Below are positions 1 through 5,535 of a DNA stretch of 7,276 nt, in pieces. The notes below the pieces were generated by a model. That model ran no database searches, was not told the origin of the DNA, and saw nothing but the letters and a program-made list of their open reading frames with translations. This DNA comes from Rhodobacteraceae bacterium UBA6273 (GTDB taxonomy: Bacteria > Pseudomonadota > Alphaproteobacteria > Rhodobacterales > Rhodobacteraceae). The DNA lies in the NCBI GenBank assembly GCA_002440625.1, contig DJUV01000026.1, positions 1 through 7,276 of the forward strand. The letters are read 5' to 3'. The position numbers and the translations under genes were made by a program. Within the stretch, counting starts at the first letter, position 1, and the number at the start of each line of letters is the position of its first letter.

Positions 1-890
1 CCGGCCAGCTTTACGGCATGGGTCTGATCGGTGGCTTCTGTCACCTCTACATCGGGCAGGAAGCGGTGGTCGTGGGCCTTGAGGCGGCGACCGAGCCGGG
101 CGACAAGCGCATCACCTCCTACCGCGACCACGGGCACATGCTTGCCTGCGGTATGGACCCGAAAGGCGTCATGGCCGAACTCACCGGCCGCGAGGGCGGC
201 TATTCGAAGGGCAAGGGCGGTTCCATGCACATGTTCTCGAAAGAGAAGCATTTCTATGGCGGCCACGGCATCGTCGGCGCCCAGGTGCCGCTTGGCGCCG
301 GACTCGCCTTTGCCGACAAGTACAAGGAAAACGGCCGCGTCACCTTCGCCTATTTCGGCGACGGCGCAGCGAACCAGGGCCAGGTCTACGAGACCTACAA
401 CATGGCCGAACTCTGGGACCTTCCCGTCATCTTCGTGATCGAGAACAACCAGTATGCGATGGGCACGAGCGTCAAGCGCTCGACCAAGTCCTCCACGCTG
501 TTCGGTCGCGGGCTTGCCTATGGGATTCCGGGCGAACAGGTCGACGGGATGGACGTGCTTGCGGTGAAGGCGGCAAGCGAGAAGGCAGTGGCGCATTGCC
601 GTGCCGGCAAAGGCCCCTACATCCTTGAAGTCATGACTTATCGCTATCGCGGCCATTCGATGTCGGACCCGGCGAAGTACCGGACCCGTGAGGAAGTGCA
701 GAAGATGCGGGACGAGCGCGACGCCATTGAGCATGTGCGCGAACTGATCCTGCAGGGCAAACACGCGACCGATGACGACCTGAAGGCGATCGACAAGGAG
801 ATCAAGGCGATCGTCAACGAAGCCGCCGAGTTTTCCAAGGAGAGCCCCGAGCCCGCGCTCGAGGAACTCTGGACCGACATTTACGCCTGA
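1..890 (+). CDS. pdhA: Pyruvate dehydrogenase E1 component, alpha subunit (5'-truncated by window edge)
   Basis: Thiamine-diphosphate (ThDP) subunit of E1; with E1-beta it decarboxylates pyruvate and reductively acetylates lipoyl groups. The reading frame is open from base 3, giving about 295 visible residues. The ATG at 18 is internal, since the upstream codons (GQLYG) already match the family; roughly 35-45 N-terminal residues lie outside. Counting from the Met at 18, the ThDP/Mg motif starts with GDGAANQG at residues 114-121 and ends with NN at 143-144, the usual GDG-X(~26)-NN spacing. RDHGH is at 36-40, and the active-site loop RGHSMSDP at 211-218 is the region that is phosphorylated in mitochondrial E1-alpha. 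The family also includes branched-chain and acetoin E1-alpha, but the RGHSMSDP loop and the neighbouring lipoyl-E1-beta and E2 favour pyruvate. The stop lies 14 nt before pdhB. Nothing looks broken. Confidence 0.95.
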   Translation, partial: GQLYGMGLIGGFCHLYIGQEAVVVGLEAATEPGDKRITSYRDHGHMLACGMDPKGVMAELTGREGGYSKGKGGSMHMFSKEKHFYGGHGIVGAQVPLGAGLAFADKYKENGRVTFAYFGDGAANQGQVYETYNMAELWDLPVIFVIENNQYAMGTSVKRSTKSSTLFGRGLAYGIPGEQVDGMDVLAVKAASEKAVAHCRAGKGPYILEVMTYRYRGHSMSDPAKYRTREEVQKMRDERDAIEHVRELILQGKHATDDDLKAIDKEIKAIVNEAAEFSKESPEPALEELWTDIYA

Positions 891-904
891 GGGGGACCGC
901 AATC

Positions 905-1186
905 ATGGCAACCGAAATTCTCATGCCCGCGCTGTCGCCCACGATGGAAGAGGGCACGCTGGCCAAGTGGCTGGTCAAGGAAGGCGATGCGGTCAAATCC
1001 GGCCAGATCCTTGCCGAGATCGAGACCGACAAGGCGACGATGGAATTCGAAGCCGTCGATGAAGGCATCGTCGGCAAGCTCCTCGTGGCAGAGGGATCGG
1101 CGGGTGTGAAGGTGAACACGCCCATCGCGGTTCTGGTCGAGGAAGGCGAAAGCGCCGATGCGGCGCCTGCGCTGAAGGCCGCGCCC
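905..1186 (+). repeat. Lipoyl-domain direct repeat, copy 1 (5' end of pdhB)
   Basis: The first 94 codons of pdhB align without gaps to the first 94 codons of pdhC, 1368 bp downstream. By hand count about 32 of 282 bases and 8 of 94 residues differ. Exact runs of 36-38 bases cover the start of the domain, the lipoyl-lysine region and the junction with the linker. Similarity ends in the Ala/Pro linker. This is an intra-operon domain duplication. Confidence 0.9.
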
Positions 1187-2260
1187 GTGGCCGCTGCGCC
1201 TGTGGCGGCGAAAGCGGCAGAACCTGCGCCCGCCGCACCCAAGACCGACACCTCGCCCGACTGGCCGGCGGGCACACCGATGAAGACCATGACGGTGCGC
1301 GAGGCGCTTCGCGAGGCGATGGCCGAGGAGATGACGCGCGACGGCGACGTCTATCTGATGGGCGAGGAAGTCGGCGAGTACCAGGGCGCCTACAAGATCA
1401 GCCAGGGGCTTCTCGACCAGTTCGGACCGAAGCGGGTGATCGACACGCCGATCACCGAGCATGGCTTTGCCGGGATCGCGGTCGGCTCGGCCTTTGGCGG
1501 CCTCCGGCCCATCGTCGAGTTCATGACCTTCAACTTCGCGATGCAGGCCATTGACCACATCATCAACTCGGCCGCCAAGACGCTTTACATGTCGGGCGGC
1601 CAGATGGGCTGCCCGATCGTCTTCCGCGGCCCGAACGGCGCGGCGGCCCGCGTGGGCGCTCAGCACAGCCAGGACTATTCTGCCTGGTATGCGCAGGTTC
1701 CCGGCCTCAAGGTCGCCATTCCCTATTCGGCGGCGGATGCGAAGGGGCTTCTGAAGACCGCGATCCGCGATCAGAACCCGGTGATCTTCCTTGAGAACGA
1801 GATCCTCTATGGCCGGTCCTTCGAAGTCCCGGACCTGCCCGATTTCACCGTGCCCTTCGGCAAGGCGAAAATCTGGCGCGAGGGAACGGACGTCACCCTC
1901 GTCTCCTTCGGGATCGGGGTCAGCCATGCGCTCGACACCGCGGAGAAGCTTGCCGCAGAGGGGATCAGCGCCGAGGTGATCGACCTTAGGACGCTCCGCC
2001 CGCTTGACACGGCTACGGTCATCAACTCGGTGATGAAGACCAACCGCTGCGTCACGGTCGAGGAAGGCTGGCCCGTCGCCTCGATCGGCAACCACATCTC
2101 GGCGGTGCTGATGGAGCAGGCCTTCGACTATCTCGACGCGCCGGTCATCAATTGCACCGGCAAGGACGTGCCGATGCCCTATGCGGCCAACCTTGAGAAG
2201 CACGCGCTCATCACCTCCGACGAGATCGTCGCGGCGGTGAAAAAAGTGACCTACCGGTAA
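905..2260 (+). CDS. pdhB: Pyruvate dehydrogenase E1 component, beta subunit with N-terminal lipoyl domain
   Basis: Beta subunit of E1 (451 aa), partner of PdhA in the ThDP-dependent decarboxylation of pyruvate. Residues 1-80 form a biotinyl/lipoyl domain with the lipoylation motif ETDKATME; the modified lysine is K43. An Ala/Pro-rich flexible linker spans about 83-118, and the transketolase-like E1-beta body runs from about 125 to 451. E185 in the DTPITEHGF segment and H254 in GAQHSQ match conserved E1-beta active-site positions. A plain E1-beta has about 325-330 residues; the extra ~120 are the lipoyl arm, an arrangement known from alphaproteobacteria such as Zymomonas and Sinorhizobium. The ATG at 905 is supported by the GGGGGA stretch 8 nt upstream and by the [17 protein letters not shown] start shared with PdhC. 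It lies in an operon with pdhA (14-nt gap) and pdhC (12-nt gap). Confidence 0.96.
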   Translation: MATEILMPALSPTMEEGTLAKWLVKEGDAVKSGQILAEIETDKATMEFEAVDEGIVGKLLVAEGSAGVKVNTPIAVLVEEGESADAAPALKAAPVAAAPVAAKAAEPAPAAPKTDTSPDWPAGTPMKTMTVREALREAMAEEMTRDGDVYLMGEEVGEYQGAYKISQGLLDQFGPKRVIDTPITEHGFAGIAVGSAFGGLRPIVEFMTFNFAMQAIDHIINSAAKTLYMSGGQMGCPIVFRGPNGAAARVGAQHSQDYSAWYAQVPGLKVAIPYSAADAKGLLKTAIRDQNPVIFLENEILYGRSFEVPDLPDFTVPFGKAKIWREGTDVTLVSFGIGVSHALDTAEKLAAEGISAEVIDLRTLRPLDTATVINSVMKTNRCVTVEEGWPVASIGNHISAVLMEQAFDYLDAPVINCTGKDVPMPYAANLEKHALITSDEIVAAVKKVTYR

Positions 2261-2265
2261 GGAGA
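2258..2265 (+). promoter_or_regulatory. Ribosome binding site of pdhC
   Basis: TAAGGAGA overlaps the TAA stop codon of pdhB and lies 7 nt before the pdhC ATG. It is a near-perfect Shine-Dalgarno match and stronger than the site in front of pdhB. It fixes the pdhC start and may favour high E2 synthesis relative to E1; that last point is inference. Confidence 0.8.
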
Positions 2266-2272
2266 CAGCGAC

Positions 2273-2554
2273 ATGGCAACCGAAGTTCTGATGCCCGCCC
2301 TTTCTCCGACGATGGAGGAAGGCACGCTGGCCAAGTGGCTGGTCAAGGAAGGCGATACGGTGAAATCCGGCGACATCCTGGCCGAGATCGAGACCGACAA
2401 GGCGACGATGGAATTCGAGGCCGTTGATGAAGGCGTCGTCGGCAAGATCCTGATCGCCGAAGGCACGGCGGGGGTGAAGGTCAATACGCCCATCGCCGTT
2501 CTGGTCGAGGAAGGCGAAAGCGCCGATGCGGCGCCCGCGCCGAAGGCGGCCCCC
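2273..2554 (+). repeat. Lipoyl-domain direct repeat, copy 2 (5' end of pdhC)
   Basis: Partner of the copy at the start of pdhB, in the same orientation. The residue changes are conservative (I/V, L/I, S/T and similar) apart from Q34D, A29T and L90P. The lipoylated lysine and its ETDKATME surroundings are identical. The copies are close enough in sequence to act as substrates for homologous exchange or gene conversion. Confidence 0.9.
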
Positions 2555-3568
2555 ACCGCCGCGCCCAAGGCCGAAGCGGCGGCGCCGGCCGCTGTTGCAG
2601 CCGCACCTGCCCCGATAGCGCCGAAAGCGCCCGGCGCCCGTGTCATGGCGTCACCGCTCGCCCGCCGTCTGGCCAAAGAGCGCGGCGTTGACATCGCCGC
2701 CCTCGCCGGATCAGGCCCGCACGGCAGGATCGTCAAGGCCGACGTCGAGGCGGCAGCCACAAGCGGCGCGGCGAAACCGGCCGCGGCACTTGCAGCAGCC
2801 GCAGCACCCGCCCCTGCCCCGGCGGCGGCACCCGCTGGCCCTTCCGCCAGCACGGTGGCCAAGCTCTACGAGGGCCGGGAATACACCGAGGTCACGCTCG
2901 ACGGTATGCGCAAGACCATTGCTGCGCGGCTTACCGAAGCCAAGCAGACCATCCCGCATTTCTACCTTCGTCGCGATGTCCAGCTCGACACGCTGATGGC
3001 GTTCCGCGCGGAGCTCAACAGCAAGCTTGAATCGCGGGGCGTGAAGCTTTCGGTCAACGACTTCGTCATCAAGGCCTGCGCCAATGCGCTCCAGCAGGTG
3101 CCGGATGCCAATGCCGTCTGGGCCGGCGACCGCATCCTGAAGCTCAAGCCCTCCGATGTGGCGGTGGCCGTCGCCATCGAGGGCGGCCTCTTCACCCCGG
3201 TCCTGAAAGATGCCGATCGGAAGTCGCTCTCCGCGCTGTCGGCCGAGATGAAGGACCTTGCCGCCCGAGCCCGCAACCGCAAGCTTGCGCCGCATGAATA
3301 TCAGGGCGGCACCTTCGCCATCTCCAACCTCGGCATGTTCGGCATCGACAACTTCGACGCCGTCATCAACCCGCCGCATGGCGCGATCCTTGCCGTCGGC
3401 GCCGGGGTGAAGAAGCCGGTCGTCAAGGCCAATGGCGAAATTGGCGTGGCCACGGTCATGTCGATGACGCTCTCGGTCGATCACCGCGTCATCGACGGGG
3501 CGCTTGGCGCCGAGCTTCTGAAGGCAATCGTCGAGAACCTCGAAAACCCGATGGCCATGCTGGCCTGA
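2273..3568 (+). CDS. pdhC: Dihydrolipoamide acetyltransferase, E2 component of pyruvate dehydrogenase
   Basis: Core E2 enzyme (431 aa) that moves the acetyl group from its lipoyl arm to CoA and scaffolds the complex. Domains in order: one lipoyl domain (about 1-80, lysine K43 in ETDKATME); an Ala/Pro linker (about 84-122); a peripheral-subunit-binding domain (about 124-160, with the [13 protein letters not shown] and GPHGRI signatures); a second Ala/Pro linker (about 162-192); and the catalytic acetyltransferase domain (about 203-431). The catalytic motif DHRVIDG is near the C-terminus, with His404 and Asp408. The single lipoyl domain and ~430-residue length fit alphaproteobacterial and mitochondrial-type E2. 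Succinyl- or branched-chain E2 are alternatives on domain order alone, but the pdhAB neighbours settle it. The start has a strong AAGGAGA ribosome binding site 7 nt upstream. A terminator follows, and no E3 gene comes after it here. Confidence 0.96.
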   Translation: MATEVLMPALSPTMEEGTLAKWLVKEGDTVKSGDILAEIETDKATMEFEAVDEGVVGKILIAEGTAGVKVNTPIAVLVEEGESADAAPAPKAAPTAAPKAEAAAPAAVAAAPAPIAPKAPGARVMASPLARRLAKERGVDIAALAGSGPHGRIVKADVEAAATSGAAKPAAALAAAAAPAPAPAAAPAGPSASTVAKLYEGREYTEVTLDGMRKTIAARLTEAKQTIPHFYLRRDVQLDTLMAFRAELNSKLESRGVKLSVNDFVIKACANALQQVPDANAVWAGDRILKLKPSDVAVAVAIEGGLFTPVLKDADRKSLSALSAEMKDLAARARNRKLAPHEYQGGTFAISNLGMFGIDNFDAVINPPHGAILAVGAGVKKPVVKANGEIGVATVMSMTLSVDHRVIDGALGAELLKAIVENLENPMAMLA

Positions 3569-3587
3569 CGTGTGGCAACAGAAAAAC

Positions 3588-3616
3588 AAGGGCCGGGCAG
3601 CGATGCCCGGCCTTTT
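3588..3616. terminator. Bidirectional rho-independent terminator between pdhC and cysE
   Basis: The perfect 8-bp GC stem GGCCGGGC / GCCCGGCC (3591-3598 and 3605-3612) encloses a 6-nt loop. On the plus strand TTTT follows at 3613-3616. On the minus strand the sequence after the stem reads CTTGTTTTTC. Flanking AAG/TTT bases can extend the stem to about 11 bp if a G-U pair is allowed. It lies about 20 nt after the pdhC stop and about 22 nt after the cysE stop, in a convergent gap, so it probably serves both. Confidence 0.85.
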
Positions 3617-3637
3617 CCATTTCCCGTTGACCCCGGC

Positions 3638-4447
3638 TCAGTGCCGGCTGTCGATCAACTGATCCATACTCAAGGCCGGCTGCTCGCAGCCCGCGCTGCC
3701 GATCACCTTGGCCGGAACGCCCGCCACGGTCTTGCAGCTGGGCACATCCTGCAGGACGACCGAACCGGCAGCGATCCGCGACCGGTCGCCGACATGGATA
3801 TTTCCCAGCACCTTCGCGCCCGCACCAATCAGCACACCGTCGCCGATCTTCGGATGGCGGTCGCCGTCTTCCTTGCCGGTGCCGCCCAGAGTGACCGAAT
3901 GCAGCATGGAGACATTGTCGCCGACCACCGCCGTCTCGCCGATCACGATGGAATGGGCATGGTCGATCATGATGCCCTTGCCCACGACCGCACCGGGGTG
4001 GATGTCGACGCCGAAGGCCTCGCTCACCCGCATCTGCACGAAATAGGCCAGGTCGCGCCGACCCTGCAGCCAGAGCCAGTGCCCGACGCGGTAAGCCTGC
4101 ACCGCCTGGAAGCCCTTGAAGTACAAGAGTGGCTGCATGAACCGGTGCGCGGCCGGATCGCGGTCATAGACCGCCACGATATCCGCGCGTGCGGCCTGAC
4201 CCAACTCAGGGTCGGCCTCATAGGCCTCGTCTGCGATCTCGCGCAGGATCTGCTCGCTCATCTCGGATGAGGCGAGCTTCATCGAAAAGCGGTAGGACAG
4301 CGCCCGTTCCAGCGTCTGGTGGTGCAGGATACCGGAATGAATGAGGCCACCCATCAGCGGCTCGTCGCGCACCGCAGCCCGCGCCTCGTCACAGATATGG
4401 GTCCAGACCGGATCGACCCGCGATATGACAGCTTTCTTTTCGGCCAT
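3638..4447 (-). CDS. cysE: Serine O-acetyltransferase
   Basis: Transfers acetyl from acetyl-CoA to L-serine, the first step of cysteine biosynthesis in the cytoplasm; family members are feedback-inhibited by cysteine. Length 269 aa, as expected. Residues 1-135 form the helical SATase N-terminal domain. About 140-250 are left-handed beta-helix hexapeptide repeats containing DIHPGA (D148), IDHAHSIVIGET (catalytic H163), SVTLGGTGKEDGDRHPK (H198 acetyl-CoA/serine region), and the closing AGVPAKVIG. The start at 4447 is chosen because the protein then begins MAEKKAVISRVDPVW and a TGGAGGA site lies 6 nt upstream. An in-frame ATG at 4531 would add 28 unlike residues. The C-terminus ends in DSRH, not the terminal Ile that E. 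coli CysE inserts into CysK. Transcribed towards pdhC, with a shared terminator between them. Confidence 0.95.
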   Translation of the reverse strand: MAEKKAVISRVDPVWTHICDEARAAVRDEPLMGGLIHSGILHHQTLERALSYRFSMKLASSEMSEQILREIADEAYEADPELGQAARADIVAVYDRDPAAHRFMQPLLYFKGFQAVQAYRVGHWLWLQGRRDLAYFVQMRVSEAFGVDIHPGAVVGKGIMIDHAHSIVIGETAVVGDNVSMLHSVTLGGTGKEDGDRHPKIGDGVLIGAGAKVLGNIHVGDRSRIAAGSVVLQDVPSCKTVAGVPAKVIGSAGCEQPALSMDQLIDSRH

Positions 4448-4453
4448 GGCATG

Positions 4454-4460
4454 TCCTCCA
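4454..4460 (-). promoter_or_regulatory. Ribosome binding site deciding the cysE start
   Basis: On the minus strand TGGAGGA ends 6 nt before the ATG at 4447. It is a strong Shine-Dalgarno and supports the 269-residue CysE over the longer frame starting at 4531. Confidence 0.8.
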
Positions 4461-4470
4461 GATTTGCCGT

Positions 4471-4487
4471 CTCTATAACAGATAGAG
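4471..4487. promoter_or_regulatory. Perfect inverted repeat upstream of cysE, possible operator
   Basis: CTCTATAACAGATAGAG has two perfect 6-bp arms (CTCTAT/ATAGAG) around a 5-nt spacer. It is AT-rich in an otherwise GC-rich region. It sits 24 nt upstream of the cysE start codon in the only non-coding gap between the tail genes and cysE. Such spacing suits a dimeric repressor, and on the minus strand the right arm includes TATAGA, a weak -10 candidate without a convincing -35. Regulator unknown. Confidence 0.35.
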
Positions 4488-4527
4488 TTGGGCGCCGAAA
4501 AGAAAAGCCTCTCGCCATAACGCTTTG

Positions 4528-4821
4528 TCATAATTCCCGCCGACGCCAGCGGATCAGGGCTTCAAGCGCCGCCACCAGCGCCTCCGCATAGTCGGGGTCG
4601 GACAGCCGGGGTTCCGGCCAGACCGGCATGTCGCATAGGATCGCACTCATCAGGCTGCCATTGCCCCAGCATGGATGTACCCGGCCCGTCCGCTTGCGAA
4701 ACCGGTCGGCGGCATGCGCCCGGTCAAGGTAGTCCGCCAGCCAGCCCTCCCATGTTTCAGGCGACCGCGTTCTCAACGCCGCCGCCGCCGCCACCGCATC
4801 GCCGTGTGTAAACTCCCGCAT
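4528..4821 (-). CDS. Small conserved protein of unknown function between tail genes and cysE (possibly DUF7742 family)
   Basis: A 97-residue protein, mostly helical in appearance: an Ala-rich N-terminal helix, then a charged DYLDRAHAADRFRKRTGR stretch, HPCWGNGSLMSAI in the centre, LSDPDYAEAL, and a basic C-terminal end (RWRRREL). There is no signal peptide and no membrane segment. From memory, short Rhodobacterales proteins with a similar TGRxHPxWGxGSLM core and SDPDY motif occur next to GTA tail genes and have been grouped as DUF7742; this name is not verified. Its ATG lies 3 nt after the stop of the DUF2793 gene, with no clear separate ribosome binding site, so it is probably translated by coupling. 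Its stop overlaps an in-frame upstream ATG of the cysE frame (ATGA). No known function; it could be an accessory GTA gene or a neighbour of unrelated role. Confidence 0.8.
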   Translation of the reverse strand: MREFTHGDAVAAAAALRTRSPETWEGWLADYLDRAHAADRFRKRTGRVHPCWGNGSLMSAILCDMPVWPEPRLSDPDYAEALVAALEALIRWRRREL

Positions 4822-4824
4822 GCC

Positions 4825-5535
4825 TCAGAGGTCCGGCAGGCCGAGTTCGAGAAAGTGCACTGCAAGCCGCACGGTTCCGCCCGCAAAGTCGCCGCCGGTG
4901 GCGTCAAGCTGCAGCACCTCGGGTGCGTAGTAGGTCATGGGCGCGGACAGAAGCCCCCGCACCCAGGACCCTCCCGACAGGCCCAGCCCCGAGCCAAAGC
5001 GTCCGACCGCCCCAGGATTGCCAAGCGACCACCCCGTCAGCGTGCCGGTGATCGGGGAAATCACGCGCCCCGTAACGCCGACAACCATCGCATTCGATGG
5101 AATGACGTAGCCCGTCAGCGATACCGGCCCCACCGCCACAGCATGGTCGGTTTCAACGGTCCTGAGCGCCAGACCGGCATTGTTGGCGGACAGCGTCACC
5201 GTCCCCTCGCGCCAGTCCGATCCATCGAATACGGCGTTGGCGCCCCGATCAACGATGAAGGCGCGCCAACCACGCATTGGCTGGACGAAATCCCAGCCAC
5301 CGTTCGTGCCGATCGCGATGGCGCCGTCATACCCGCCCCAGGCATTCACTGCGCCAAGCGGGACCGCAAAGCAGGCCCCATCGACAACGAGTGTGGGCGG
5401 GATCGTCTGGCTTTCGGATTGCAGGACAAGATTCACCAGCCCGTCGAGACGCACCAGGGCCTCATTCACGGTCACATGCTTCTGCGCCTGCGCCGCCTGA
5501 ACCAGGGGCAGGCCAAGCCGAGCGGTATTAGACAT
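4825..5535 (-). CDS. DUF2793 domain protein, probable tail fibre/adhesin of gene transfer agent
   Basis: A 236-residue protein. Residues about 4-110 match the DUF2793 pattern: LGLPLVQAAQAQKHVTVNEAL at 8-28, then VDGACF, AWGGYDGAIA and the GWRAFIVDRGANAVFDG segment. About 128-236 form a second beta-rich, Gly-rich domain ending AGGTVRLAVHFLELGLPDL. DUF2793 proteins are found with phage and GTA tail genes; in Rhodobacter capsulatus one (rcc00171, from memory) is a GTA tail-fibre gene placed away from the main cluster. The start at 5535 is preferred over 5601 because MSNTARLGLP is the family N-terminus and GAGGA lies 9 nt upstream. It overlaps the end of the upstream tail gene by 8 nt (ATGTCTAA), indicating translational coupling. 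The receptor-binding role is inferred from family and position. Confidence 0.88.
   Translation of the reverse strand: MSNTARLGLPLVQAAQAQKHVTVNEALVRLDGLVNLVLQSESQTIPPTLVVDGACFAVPLGAVNAWGGYDGAIAIGTNGGWDFVQPMRGWRAFIVDRGANAVFDGSDWREGTVTLSANNAGLALRTVETDHAVAVGPVSLTGYVIPSNAMVVGVTGRVISPITGTLTGWSLGNPGAVGRFGSGLGLSGGSWVRGLLSAPMTYYAPEVLQLDATGGDFAGGTVRLAVHFLELGLPDL

Noticed and set aside
881..2203. 440-residue open frame antisense to pdhB
   Set aside because: High-GC shadow of pdhB. It is rich in R, H, D and G with no recognisable domain, and the sense frame is a clear E1-beta.
905..2554. Possible frameshifted or fused gene created by the lipoyl repeat
   Set aside because: Both pdhB and pdhC are full length with intact catalytic domains, ribosome binding sites and stops. 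The repeat is a normal shared domain.
2711..3589. 292-residue open frame antisense to pdhC
   Set aside because: Shadow of the E2 catalytic domain and linker; low-complexity composition with no family features.
3572..4270. 232-residue plus-strand open frame after pdhC
   Set aside because: It runs through the terminator and lies antisense to cysE, whose motifs are unmistakable.
4500..4527. Weak hairpin with T-run after the small gene (minus strand AAAGC...GCTTTTCTTTT)
   Set aside because: The stem is only 5 bp, AT-rich and has a large loop, so it is not convincing as a terminator.
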